DNA from: Hymenobacter yonginensis
Lineage (GTDB): Bacteria; Bacteroidota; Bacteroidia; Cytophagales; Hymenobacteraceae
Assembly: GCF_027625995.1 (NCBI RefSeq)
Contig: NZ_CP115397.1
Location: 62,001-126,000, forward strand
DNA: 64,000 bases
Reading direction: 5' to 3'
The position numbers and the translations under genes were made by a program. The notes beneath the pieces are model-generated. The model saw nothing but the letters and a program-made list of their open reading frames with translations. It did not search any database and was not told the DNA's origin. Of the stretch, positions 43,203 through 52,308 are shown one piece after another (the stretch's first letter is position 1; the number at the start of each line of letters is the position of its first letter).

Positions 43203-45503
43203 CTAGTTAGCAATATCCTTGTTAACGCTTTTCATGCTTTCTATATCGTTAACATTATTCTCAATTCCTTGCTCCCTGTACTCGGAGGCAATGTTTACTT
43301 GAACCACCTCTCTCTCATCTCCCCAATATATTACACTCGAAAATACAATAGCTAGTTGCACTTTCAAATCATTAGTATCAGGAGCATCTTCTAAATTCCA
43401 TCTATTTTTAATGTGCGAGTTTTCATTTTTATTTATATCCAATACAGAAGAATACACTTGAAGATCTTTGTCAATTAACACAAGGTTTAATTCTGTTATC
43501 GTACTCTCATCAATATTTTTGTGTTCGATTACAGGTAGGTCAGATTCAGCAACAATAAACAAAGCATCCTGTACATCATACTCAGTAGATGGTATATATC
43601 TGGTCATATCCCTAAAGTGGCTATTATCAAGAATTTGTTTAACTTCATGCCTGACTTCTACGCCAACAATAACAATGTCTTTGGCGCCATTAATTATCCT
43701 ATCTATTCCCAAAAGAAAATTATCTTTATTCAGAAGATAACGCTTGGTTTTAGAAACAGAAAACGATTTTGGAATCAATCTTTCGATATTTTGTGATGCA
43801 ATTTGCCCAGCAAAGAATGTGTCAAAATTTAAACTAGGTATATCATCTTCTACAAAGGAAGATTTTGACATAAGAACTATTCCGCCACTAATAGGAATTT
43901 TTACTTTATTTTTTTCTTGGTTTATATCTTTTGAAGTAAACACAGAATTGTACTTTGAAAAAGATTTTCTTATGATATTAGCTGAATTTATATAAAACGA
44001 CGCTATTTTTTCATCAGACAATTCTGTGCTAATTTTTTTATCAGCTATATTTTTATTAATAGCCGATTTAAGGCGATCCACAAATAATAAAAATTCGATT
44101 GATTTTTCTTGGGCTATATTATATAATTCAAGTTCATTCAACAGAACATCATTACTTATTATTTTGCGTAGAATATTTTCAAAATAAGAAACTGTATCAA
44201 GCCAATTATTTAATTCAACTACTTCATTCGGAAGAACAGGTAAAGCTGTAAAATTTTGGAAGGTGTAATATTGCCGCAAAGTATACTGACGCATAAACAA
44301 AACGACAAGATATTTGCATATCCAATGGTTTACTTGACTTCTGCTTCCAAGATTATCCAGCTCAGGAAACGAGTATTTTATATCTATAGGTAATTTTGTA
44401 TTCTTAAAGTCATTACGAAAATGCTCAAACCAGTTAAAAATTTCTGTCATTGATTGAGGAAGTAAAACATATTGCGGGGGTTGTGATTGAGAGTATTCAA
44501 AAATATATTTTAACACGTCATACCTATTCCTATATAACATTAAGCCACCAAGAGCATAGTGTAATTCAAGGAATGAATTGCGCTCTTGCTGCCTTACTGC
44601 AATTGCTGCCTCATTGGCAATACTGCCTTTTTCATAATCAGCATGAATCATTTTCAAGTTATATGTGAAATACTGATTTGAATTAGACCAAAACATTTTC
44701 ACAAATCGAGGATTATCACAAAATATATATATATTTCTCCACAACCAGTTGTATGTATCATCAGATATATTTATTTCTTCAAAATCTTCCCCAAGTAGCC
44801 AGACCCCGCTTACAGCCCTATGTTCTATTGCTTTAAGCTTCTTATTATCAGTATTTACAATTTCCACATTCAGCTTATTAACTAAGAAATACAGATCAAT
44901 AGGATATACTAAAGGCTTATTTTTATCATGATTTTTACGAATTTTAGCAAAAACTTTATAATAAAAATCTAATAATGTTTCCTGCAAATGCTCATCTTGT
45001 TTCTCAATAGCATAAAAAGTTAATTCGTTAATAGCTTTTAAATGATACTGACTAGCTTCAGGACTACCCTTCAATAGTTCATATTTTTTAATAATATGGG
45101 TTAGCAACGACGTGGACTTTCCATTGAAAAGGACAACTTTGTCTAGCCAAATAAAGAATGAAACTGTAAACAGAAGTGATAATGCTAAGACTAAAAATTT
45201 TGCTGAATCATTTACAAACCAGTTATCCCAGCCAAATAATGGGGGGATTTTAAATATCATAAATATTAATGATGATATTGTAAAATACATAATAAATTTA
45301 AAAAATGAAATTCTATAATTATTTTTGTTTATAGTAATAGACAACGACTTTTGAGGAAATTCGCTATCAAATAGCACTGGAATATATTGAGAGTTATATT
45401 TATCTCCTATATTGGAAATTTTATCAACTATAATTGGATAAGCAATGCCTAATATTGCAATATCAATTGCTACACATATTTCAATTATGTATTCTGGAGT
45501 CAT
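43203..45503 (-). CDS. large AT-rich membrane protein, unknown
   Basis: A 766-residue protein with three membrane helices near the N terminus: residues about 3-26 (PEYIIEICVAIDIAILGIAYPII), about 67-88 (FFKFIMYFTISSLIFMIFKIP) and about 104-123 (FLVLALSLLFTVSFFIWLD). A long cytoplasmic domain of about 640 residues follows. No catalytic motif was recognised. The DNA is strikingly AT-rich next to 58-60 % GC neighbours, which indicates recent acquisition. The ATG at 45503 (MTPEYIIEI) is preferred over a TTG at 45548. The form, membrane anchor plus large cytosolic part in a defence island, resembles abortive-infection proteins, but I cannot name it. Confidence 0.7.
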   Translation of the reverse strand: MTPEYIIEICVAIDIAILGIAYPIIVDKISNIGDKYNSQYIPVLFDSEFPQKSLSITINKNNYRISFFKFIMYFTISSLIFMIFKIPPLFGWDNWFVNDSAKFLVLALSLLFTVSFFIWLDKVVLFNGKSTSLLTHIIKKYELLKGSPEASQYHLKAINELTFYAIEKQDEHLQETLLDFYYKVFAKIRKNHDKNKPLVYPIDLYFLVNKLNVEIVNTDNKKLKAIEHRAVSGVWLLGEDFEEINISDDTYNWLWRNIYIFCDNPRFVKMFWSNSNQYFTYNLKMIHADYEKGSIANEAAIAVRQQERNSFLELHYALGGLMLYRNRYDVLKYIFEYSQSQPPQYVLLPQSMTEIFNWFEHFRNDFKNTKLPIDIKYSFPELDNLGSRSQVNHWICKYLVVLFMRQYTLRQYYTFQNFTALPVLPNEVVELNNWLDTVSYFENILRKIISNDVLLNELELYNIAQEKSIEFLLFVDRLKSAINKNIADKKISTELSDEKIASFYINSANIIRKSFSKYNSVFTSKDINQEKNKVKIPISGGIVLMSKSSFVEDDIPSLNFDTFFAGQIASQNIERLIPKSFSVSKTKRYLLNKDNFLLGIDRIINGAKDIVIVGVEVRHEVKQILDNSHFRDMTRYIPSTEYDVQDALFIVAESDLPVIEHKNIDESTITELNLVLIDKDLQVYSSVLDINKNENSHIKNRWNLEDAPDTNDLKVQLAIVFSSVIYWGDEREVVQVNIASEYREQGIENNVNDIESMKSVNKDIAN

Positions 45504-45629
45504 CAGAGTAAATTTTTTAAGATTTTTTTCAGAAGTTGACCTTGCCAAGGCAACTTAAGTGTGCAATATAACAGCGGGTAGCAATCCTTATCGGTTCACT
45601 ACCCGTCGCTATGTTCAAGCCTTAAGCTT

Positions 45630-46370
45630 CTACGGCTGCCTGACGACCCCTACCGGTGCCTGCTGGCTTGAGAAGTCGAAGTGCTGGGTTATTTCCTTGG
45701 TGTGCCAGGAGGCGTAGTCATAGTACATATTAGTTTTGCTCATCGGGCCCATGTTCTCGGCTTTCTGCGACTTGGTGCCAATGGCCGAGAGGCTGTGCAT
45801 GAAAGAGAGCTGGGCGCCGGGGAAGGCTGGGGCCGTGTTGTAGGGCATGGCTGAGAAGCTGGGTGTGAACAGGCGTAGGTAGACGTCTTCTTGGTCTCAG
45901 ACTATCGTGAGGGGCTGGCCGGTGGTCTGCAGGGTGAGCCAATAGAAGTTAGAGTAGTAGCCCTTGAACTCGGGGTACTCGAAGCCGCGGGTGCCTCCTA
46001 TTTCGCCGGTGCTGGTGTTGCAGGATTTGGTCTACACACCCAGGTTGGTGCCCTTCAGGCGGTCTGTCCAGAAGCGGTAGGGGCCCTCGCCGTGCCACCA
46101 GGCGCCGCGCACCTCATCCTCGGTGTAGTTGAAGCTCAGGCCGGCCAGGCGAAGTCGTAGTCTTCAGGAAATACTTGGCGGTCATTTTCACTCAGCCTGA
46201 GGGAAACACCGTCCACTGCAGTGACAGTTAGTGGCTCTTCTTGGCAAACTTGGCTTTGACAAAGACGTGCTGGCCGTCTTGGCGCTGGCTCAGGTCCTCG
46301 AAGGCGGTTTCATCCTCGGCCAGCACGCGGCCGTTGGTGAGCAGGATGACGCCCTTAACGTTGCTTATTT
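45630..46370 (-). pseudogene. C-terminal fragment of a GH2 beta-galactosidase
   Basis: The minus strand in shifting frames reads GRVLAEDETAFEDLSQRQDG, WTVFPSG (then a stop) VKMTAKYFLK, GEGPYRFWTDRLKGTNLGV, EYPEFKGYYSNFYWLTL, QEDVYLRLFTPSF and FPGAQLSFMHSLSAIGTKSQ. This is the C-terminal half of glycoside hydrolase family 2 (the small-chain fold). Three or more stops and frame changes make it dead. It has no neighbours of similar function and is probably a relic of the integration site or an earlier insertion. Confidence 0.75.
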
Positions 46371-46495
46371 GTTAGCATGATCAGGCCTAATTAAGTCATA
46401 CTCTAAGTAGGTATTATGGTGTGACCATAATTACATGTGCTAATCAATGAGTGTCTTAGCCATACAGGTTCCTACGGAAACTTTTAACTATTTAT

Positions 46496-46530
46496 AGAAT
46501 AGAATAGAATAGAATAGAATAGAATAGAAT
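46496..46530 (+). repeat. pentanucleotide microsatellite AGAAT x 7
   Basis: Seven exact tandem copies of AGAAT end 10 bp before the integrase stop codon. It is a slippage-prone tract; no function is implied. Confidence 0.95.
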
Positions 46531-46540
46531 GAATACTCTA

Positions 46541-47503
46541 CTATAATCCCAATTTTTGGGCCGCATTGTGTTGTCGCACATCATCTAATCGGGTATATCG
46601 ACGGATCATTGTGGACGTCTTATGCTTGGTCTGGTTCATAATTTCACTATCATCAGCTCCAGCTAGTTTTGCAACCGTTACAAAGGACGCCCTGAGTGAG
46701 TGTGCGGAATATGTCGGACCGAGGTATTTCTGAACGATAATATTGATACTCTTGTCCGATAACCGAGCCTGGGTCAGCCGCTGGCCCATACGCATCCCAA
46801 CGAAAACCGGCCCGGTTTCCCGCTTCAACGCTCGTAGCCAAGCCTGCAAAGAACGGATAGGGCAGACCTTGGCTTCCGGCGAATAGAAAATAGCCTTTTC
46901 CTCGTATTCACCTAGTTGGTTGGTTTTGCTCTTCGCCAGTGAAACAATCAGGCAATCCTCAGTGAAGCGCAAGTCCTGTACGTTCAAAGCCGACAGCTCT
47001 GAACGGCGGAAGGCTCCAGTAAATCCCAACAATAAAATAGCCCGATCCCGTAGTCCTGTCACCATTTGGGTATCGATAGCGCGCACCAAACGCTTGAGTT
47101 GAACAAGCGAAAAGGCCGGTGCTTGCTTTTGCCGCACGCCGTGCACGCGGCGGATACCGTCGAGCAGCACCTGAAACTGCTTGTTGTCCGTGGGGCAATC
47201 CAGCCCGCGCAACACGTGTGCTTTGCTGATGGCCGAAAGATGGCGGTGAATAGTCGCGACCTTTTTGCGCGCGTCGGCCAAGTAGGTCACGTAGCCGGCG
47301 AGCGTATCCACTGTCGCCGGCACCGGCTCGACTTGGTTGGCCTGGCACCAGTGGGTGAAGTGCCGCAGGTCCGAGGCGTAAGCCCGGGCCGTGTTGGGTG
47401 CACCTTGCAAACCAGCCTCGACGTACCGCGCCGTCTGCTCCGATAGGCTCGCAAGCGAGTCGGTAGTCTTGGGCGTGGTCATCAGCCGAGCGTCGGTTTT
47501 CAT
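46541..47503 (-). CDS. int: tyrosine recombinase / integrase
   Basis: A 320-residue site-specific recombinase. The N-terminal about 115 residues are a SAM-like core-binding domain (NTARAYASDLRHFTHWCQ, then GYVTYLADARKKVATIHRHLSAI). The catalytic domain has Arg in TGAFRRSELSAL, the HxxR pair in AHSLRASFV, His in QTKHKTSTM and the tyrosine nucleophile in IRRYTRLDD. All look intact. An inverted repeat with a 7-bp spacer lies 64 bp upstream, as expected of a core recombination site. It could integrate the neighbouring island or resolve plasmid dimers. Confidence 0.88.
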   Translation of the reverse strand: MKTDARLMTTPKTTDSLASLSEQTARYVEAGLQGAPNTARAYASDLRHFTHWCQANQVEPVPATVDTLAGYVTYLADARKKVATIHRHLSAISKAHVLRGLDCPTDNKQFQVLLDGIRRVHGVRQKQAPAFSLVQLKRLVRAIDTQMVTGLRDRAILLLGFTGAFRRSELSALNVQDLRFTEDCLIVSLAKSKTNQLGEYEEKAIFYSPEAKVCPIRSLQAWLRALKRETGPVFVGMRMGQRLTQARLSDKSINIIVQKYLGPTYSAHSLRASFVTVAKLAGADDSEIMNQTKHKTSTMIRRYTRLDDVRQHNAAQKLGL

Positions 47504-47566
47504 GTAGCCTATATATAAAGGAGTAGCCGGGCGAAAAATGGCTCGAAAAGCAAATATACGTACAGA

Positions 47567-47591
47567 TTCCGATAATTAAAAGTTATCGGAA
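47567..47591. repeat. 9-bp inverted repeat with 7-bp spacer, core CCGATAA
   Basis: TTCCGATAA (47567-47575) and TTATCGGAA (47583-47591) flank the spacer TTAAAAG, 64 bp upstream of the integrase start codon. Arm length and spacer length suit a tyrosine recombinase core site. It shares the core CCGATAA-N7-TTATCGG with the palindrome at 21294-21328. Confidence 0.6.
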
Positions 47592-47817
47592 CCTATAGGT
47601 TCGGCGATAGGGAACATCAAGTAAACCTTATCAGTCCTTATAATTTTAATTCAGCGCTATGCGGCACTCCTACATATGGCTACTCGCCTCATAAAAATGA
47701 TTTTCAATTTGCAAATCGAAAATCAATGTAGTGATGATGCGGCAGCGCAACGGAATGCGGCCCTAGGGTGTAGCAGTCCTGCCGAAGGCTATTTTACTGG
47801 AAGGTGCTGCCTAGCAA

Positions 47818-47952
47818 AGTAAGGAATTGGCGCAGGCCTTATTTCTGAGTCCAACCGAAATTCCCTTTAGTTTAAAGCGGCGCCAGTATGTCCAGCTGCT
47901 GGATAACTCGAGCCGGCATGTGGCCCGGCGGACTTTTCTGGAGTATTTATAA
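47818..47952 (+). pseudogene. fragment of a small helix-turn-helix protein
   Basis: The frame reads SKELAQALFLSPTEIPFSLK, then RRQYVQLLDNSSRHVARRTFLEYL before a stop. This resembles the DNA-binding core of small Bacteroidota helix-turn-helix proteins. An in-frame TAG precedes it by two codons, and no start codon exists, so only a relic remains. The rest of the 47504-48088 interval holds the palindrome and no gene. Confidence 0.45.
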
Positions 47953-48088
47953 TAAGGCTTCGTACAACCTGCTTCGCAACCGTCAAAACTACATTTGAGT
48001 AGATGCAGTTGGCACCCGGCAGACGCCTTGGCGGCCCCGACGCGGCGTGCGGCGGCGCGGGCTCATTTTCCCACCTTTACTTCATCCC

Positions 48089-48730
48089 ATGCAGTCTGAT
48101 TTATTCCCGGACGCCCAACCCGAGGCTACGCAGCCATCCGACGGTTCGCGCCGCACGTTCATGCAGCAGGCCGGGGGCATCCTGGGCTTTGCCCTGGCTT
48201 CGCCCATCGCCAGCCAGGCCGAAACTCTGGCCCAGAAGCTCGCCCCGGTCAACCCGGTGGTGTCGGGCGCCAGCCCCATGCAGCTGCGCATCAACGGCCA
48301 GGTGAAGAACCTGACCCTGGAGCCCCGCACCACCCTGCTCGACGCCCTGCGCGAGTACCTCGACCTGACCGGCACCAAGAAGGGCTGCGACCATGGCCAG
48401 TGCGGCGCCTGCACCGTGCACGTGGATGGCCAGCGCATCAACTCCTGTCTCACCTTGGCCGTGATGCAGCAGGGTAAGGAAATCACCACCATCGAAGGCC
48501 TGGCTAAGGGCGACGAGCTGCACCCGATGCAGGAGGCGTTCCTCAAGCACGACGGTTTCCAGTGCGGCTACTGCACCCCTGGCCAGATTATGAGCGGTGT
48601 TGCCTGCGTAAAAGAAGGCCACGCCACCACCGACGGCCAGGCCCGCGAGTGGATGAGCGGCAACATCTGCCGCTGCGGCGCCTACCCCAACATTCTGGCC
48701 GCCGTGCGCGAAGTAGCAGGTAGGGCTTAG
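48089..48730 (+). CDS. paoA: aldehyde oxidoreductase iron-sulfur subunit, PaoA-like
   Basis: This subunit of a xanthine-oxidase-family molybdoenzyme passes electrons between the Mo site and FAD. It has a Tat signal (SRRTFMQQAGGILGFALAS) near residues 20-40, so the complex should be periplasmic. The plant-type [2Fe-2S] cysteines lie in CDHGQCGACTVHVDGQRINSC, and the second cluster in CGYCTPGQIM plus CRCGAYPNI. The start at 48089 (MQSDLFPDAQ) is preferred over an in-frame ATG at 48047. First gene of a three-gene operon in FeS-FAD-Mo order, as in PaoABC. Confidence 0.85.
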   Translation: MQSDLFPDAQPEATQPSDGSRRTFMQQAGGILGFALASPIASQAETLAQKLAPVNPVVSGASPMQLRINGQVKNLTLEPRTTLLDALREYLDLTGTKKGCDHGQCGACTVHVDGQRINSCLTLAVMQQGKEITTIEGLAKGDELHPMQEAFLKHDGFQCGYCTPGQIMSGVACVKEGHATTDGQAREWMSGNICRCGAYPNILAAVREVAGRA

Positions 48731-48825
48731 GGACTTAGGTTTTAGGGCTTAGTATGCTCCGTCAGTGGGGGCTGCTTGGCCGTATTCCAAAATCAATCCT
48801 AAATCCTAAGCCCCTAATCCCTAAG
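48726..48825. repeat. imperfect inverted repeat of CTTAGGG units between paoA and paoB
   Basis: CTTAGGGACTTAGG and neighbouring TTTAGGGCTTAG at 48726-48752 are mirrored by CCTAAATCCTAAGCCCCTAA and TCCCTAAG at 48798-48825. The transcript could fold into a long imperfect stem in the 104-bp spacer of the operon. It overlaps the last codons of paoA. Confidence 0.6.
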
Positions 48826-48834
48826 ACCTGACCC

Positions 48835-49818
48835 ATGAACAACTTTAGCTACACCCAGGCCACTACGGCTAAGGAGGCCACCGGCCGCACCAAAGACCAG
48901 CCCCAGGCGGCCTACATTGCCGGCGGCACTACCCTGCTAGACCTGATGAAGGCCAACTTGCAGGAGCCCCCGCAGCTGGTTGACATCAATCAACTCCCAT
49001 TTAAAGGAATTGAGCAGACCAAGGACGGGCTGCGCATCGGGGCCATGGAGCGCATGAACGCCGTGGGCGAGCATCCGCTGGTAAAGGCCCAGTTTCCGGC
49101 CATTTCCGAGTCGCTGCTGCTGGCGGCCTCGCCGCAGTTGCGCAACATGGCCAGCATCGGGGGCAACATTCTGCAGCGCACCCGCTGCGGCTACTTCCGC
49201 GACGCGGCGTTTCCGTGCAACAAGCGCGTGCCCGGCTCCGGCTGCCCCGCTCTGGAAGGCGACAACCACAACCTGGCTGTGCTGGGCACCTCCGACAGCT
49301 GCATTGCCACTGCCTACCCCGGCGACCTGAGCGTGGCCCTGGCCGCCTTCGATGCCGTGCTGACCCTGGAAAACGCCAAGGGTAAACAGCGCCAGGTGCC
49401 CGTAACGGATTTTTATCTGCTGCCCGGCAGCACGCCCCAGAAGGAAACTGTGCTGGAGCCCGGTGAGCTGCTAGTGGCCGTGACCATCCCGGCCGCCGCC
49501 CACGCCCGCCGCTCCACTTACCTGAAGGTGCGCGAGCGGAGCAGCTACGCTTACGCCCTGGCCTCGGCCGCCGTGGGCCTCGATGTGCAGGGCGGCACCA
49601 TCCGCTCGGCCCGCGTGGCGCTGGGCGGCGTGGGCACCCGCCCCTGGCGCTCCCTGGAAGCCGAAAAGGCACTGGTAGGCCAGCCGGCCACCGAGGCCAC
49701 CTTTAAGGCCGCCGCTGCCGCCGCGCTGCAGGGGGCCAAGCCCCGCAGCGAAAACGCCTTTAAAGTGGAGTTGGCCCAGAACACGCTGGTACGCGCCTTG
49801 GAAGCGGTTAGCGCCTAG
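48835..49818 (+). CDS. paoB: aldehyde oxidoreductase FAD-binding subunit, PaoB-like
   Basis: A 327-residue protein of the CO-dehydrogenase flavoprotein family. The FAD-contact block AAYIAGGTTLLDLMK is near residue 26 and ASIGGNILQRTRCGYFRD near 107. The cysteine-rich insertion (CGYFRDAAFPCNK, then GSGCPALEG) can hold an extra iron-sulfur cluster, as in PaoB. The C-terminal domain is of the CO_deh_flav_C type (YLKVRERSSYAYALASAAV). Middle gene of the operon. Confidence 0.85.
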   Translation: MNNFSYTQATTAKEATGRTKDQPQAAYIAGGTTLLDLMKANLQEPPQLVDINQLPFKGIEQTKDGLRIGAMERMNAVGEHPLVKAQFPAISESLLLAASPQLRNMASIGGNILQRTRCGYFRDAAFPCNKRVPGSGCPALEGDNHNLAVLGTSDSCIATAYPGDLSVALAAFDAVLTLENAKGKQRQVPVTDFYLLPGSTPQKETVLEPGELLVAVTIPAAAHARRSTYLKVRERSSYAYALASAAVGLDVQGGTIRSARVALGGVGTRPWRSLEAEKALVGQPATEATFKAAAAAALQGAKPRSENAFKVELAQNTLVRALEAVSA

Positions 49819-49903
49819 CCGTTCGCCCTCGCCCCGCAAGCCACCCCGACAATTTCCCACCACAAAGCCCGTAGCCAACGGCTATAAGCGAACAGCCCGA
49901 ATC

Positions 49904-52246
49904 ATGGATACCGAATCCGCCTTCTTTGAAACTCCTCCCCAAACGGTCGCCGTCGGCCAGCCACTAAGCCGCGTGGATGGCAGGGCCAAGGTCACGGGCG
50001 CGGCCAAATACTCGGCCGAGTACAACCACCTGCCGGGTATGGTGCACGCCGTCATCAAAACCAGCGACGTGGCCAAGGGCCGCGTGGCCGGCTTCGACCT
50101 CAGCGCGGCTCAGCGCGAGCCGGGCGTGCTGGCCATCCTCACCCACCAGAACCTGCCCAAACCGGCCCTGACGGCCGAAACCCAGGAAGGCAAGGAGGCC
50201 ATCGGCTATGCGGTGCAGATGACCTTCATGCCACTGCAGTCGGACCAGATATTCTACGCAGGCCAGCCGGTGGCCATTGTGGTGGCCGACACGCTGGAGC
50301 ACGCCCAGCAGGCCGCCGCCAAGCTGCGCGTGAGCATAACCGCGGAAGCCCCCGTAGCCTCGTACCAGGATAAGAAAGCGCCGCGCTACAATCCCGGCGG
50401 CAAGCCCGATGCCGACGCTGAGGGCACCAAGCGCCGCGGCAAGGCCGCCGAGGCCTTCGCCGCCGCGCCGGCTCAGGTGACGGCCACCTACACCCACGCC
50501 ACCAACCACCACAGCCCGATGGAGCCCAGCGCCACCATCGCCCACTGGGAAGCTGCCGACCGCCTCACCGTGTACGACGCGACGCAGGGCGTCTCGTGGC
50601 AGCAGCGCGCGTTGAGCGCTATTCTGGGCTTGCCCATGGAGCAGGTGCGCGTCATCACCAAGTACCTCGGCGGCGGCTTTGGCTGCAAAGGCCCCATCTG
50701 GCCCCACAGCGTGCTGACGGCCCTCACGGCTAAGGCCGTGGGCCGGCCGGTGAAGCTGGTGCTCACGCGTCCGCAGATGTTTACCAGCGTCGGCCACCGC
50801 GAAGACCAGGAGCAGACCCTGCGGCTGGGCGCCACCAAGCAAGGCAAGCTGCTGGCCCTGCTGCACGAGAAGACCTCGACCACCTCGCCCTGGGACGACT
50901 ACGCTGAAACCAACAGCAAATTCATGGGCATGCTCTACCAGTGCCCCAATTTCGAAGCCACCACCAAGCTGGTGAAAGGCAACGTGATGACGCCCACCTG
51001 GATGCGCGCCCCCGGCGAAGCGCCCGGCTCGTTTGCCCTGGAAAGCTCGCTGGATGATTTGGCCTACCAGCTCGGCCTCGACCCCGTGCATATTCGGCTG
51101 GTCAACCACGCCGACAAGGACCCCGCCACCGGGCAGCCCTGGAGCAGCAAAAGCCTGAAGCAGTGCTATCAGCGCGGCGCCGAGCTCTTTGGCTGGAGCA
51201 AGCGTAACCCCAAAAACGGATTGACCCGCGACGGCAAATACCTCGTGGGCTGGGGCATGGCCACGGCCACCTACCCGGTGAACGACTCGCAGGGCAACGC
51301 CCGCGTGCGCCTCTTCGCCGACGGCCACGCCGTGGTGCAGGTGGCGGCCACCGACCTGGGCACGGGCACCTACACCGTCATTACGCAGGTGGCGGCCGAC
51401 TGCCTGGGTATCGCGCCCGACAAGGTGCGCTTCGAGCTGGGCGACTCGGCGCTGCCGACCACCAACATTTCGGGCGGCTCGATGGGGGCCGGCACCTTCG
51501 CCTCGTCAGTGTACACCGCCGCGCAGGACTTGTGGCAGAAGCTCACCAAAATGGCCGTGACGGACGCCAAGTCGCCGCTGTTCCGCGCTAAGCCGGCGGA
51601 GGTGGAAGTGGTGAAAGGCCGTCTGCAGCTGAAAGCCAATCCGGCCAAAGGCGAGGAGTTTGCGGGCGTGATGAAGCGCGCCAGCCTGACCGACCTCGAA
51701 GGCTTCGGCCAGGGCAAGTACGGCGCGGGCTACGAAGCGGCCCAGGCCGGCGCTGCCAAGCCGGACGAGGCCGGCAAGGAAAGCGGCCACGCCATGTACT
51801 CGTTCGGGGCGCACTTCTGCGAGGTGCGCGTCGACCCGGAGCTGGGCACCGTGCGCATCACCAAGTGGGTGAGTGTGGTGGCCGGCGGCCGCATTCTGAA
51901 CCCCAAAACCGCCCGCTCGCAGGTGCTGGGCGGGGCCACGATGGGCATTGGGGCGGCCCTGATGGAGCAGACTGTGCGTGACCCCAACCTGGCCCGCTAC
52001 ACCAACGCTACCCTGGCCGACTACCACGTGCCCGTCAACGCCGACATTCCGGACATGACCGTGGAGTTCATTGACGAGCACGACCCCTACATCAACGCCA
52101 TGGGCGTAAAGGGCATCGGCGAAATTGCCATCGTGGGCACTGCTGCGGCCGTGGGCAACGCCATTTTCCACGCCACCGGCCGCCGCCTCCGCTCCCTACC
52201 CATGACGCCCGACAAGGTGCTGGAAGCCATGCGCCAGCCGGTGTAA
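49904..52246 (+). CDS. paoC: aldehyde oxidoreductase molybdenum-binding subunit, PaoC-like
   Basis: A 780-residue catalytic subunit of the xanthine dehydrogenase family that oxidises aldehydes or N-heterocycles. Family blocks are VDGRAKVTGAAKYSAEY at the start, NHHSPMEPSATIAHWE, GGGFGCKG at the Mo cofactor, WMRAPGEAPGSFALESSLDD and the active-site glutamate in GVKGIGEIAIVG near residue 740. Length is normal. The MocA/XdhC-type maturation proteins needed for the cofactor are not in the window. Last gene of the operon. Confidence 0.88.
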   Translation: MDTESAFFETPPQTVAVGQPLSRVDGRAKVTGAAKYSAEYNHLPGMVHAVIKTSDVAKGRVAGFDLSAAQREPGVLAILTHQNLPKPALTAETQEGKEAIGYAVQMTFMPLQSDQIFYAGQPVAIVVADTLEHAQQAAAKLRVSITAEAPVASYQDKKAPRYNPGGKPDADAEGTKRRGKAAEAFAAAPAQVTATYTHATNHHSPMEPSATIAHWEAADRLTVYDATQGVSWQQRALSAILGLPMEQVRVITKYLGGGFGCKGPIWPHSVLTALTAKAVGRPVKLVLTRPQMFTSVGHREDQEQTLRLGATKQGKLLALLHEKTSTTSPWDDYAETNSKFMGMLYQCPNFEATTKLVKGNVMTPTWMRAPGEAPGSFALESSLDDLAYQLGLDPVHIRLVNHADKDPATGQPWSSKSLKQCYQRGAELFGWSKRNPKNGLTRDGKYLVGWGMATATYPVNDSQGNARVRLFADGHAVVQVAATDLGTGTYTVITQVAADCLGIAPDKVRFELGDSALPTTNISGGSMGAGTFASSVYTAAQDLWQKLTKMAVTDAKSPLFRAKPAEVEVVKGRLQLKANPAKGEEFAGVMKRASLTDLEGFGQGKYGAGYEAAQAGAAKPDEAGKESGHAMYSFGAHFCEVRVDPELGTVRITKWVSVVAGGRILNPKTARSQVLGGATMGIGAALMEQTVRDPNLARYTNATLADYHVPVNADIPDMTVEFIDEHDPYINAMGVKGIGEIAIVGTAAAVGNAIFHATGRRLRSLPMTPDKVLEAMRQPV

Positions 52247-52308
52247 GCAGGTTTTTTCCGCTGGTGCGTGGCTTACGAGTCCGCCGCATCACTGATTTCC
52301 TGGAAGTC

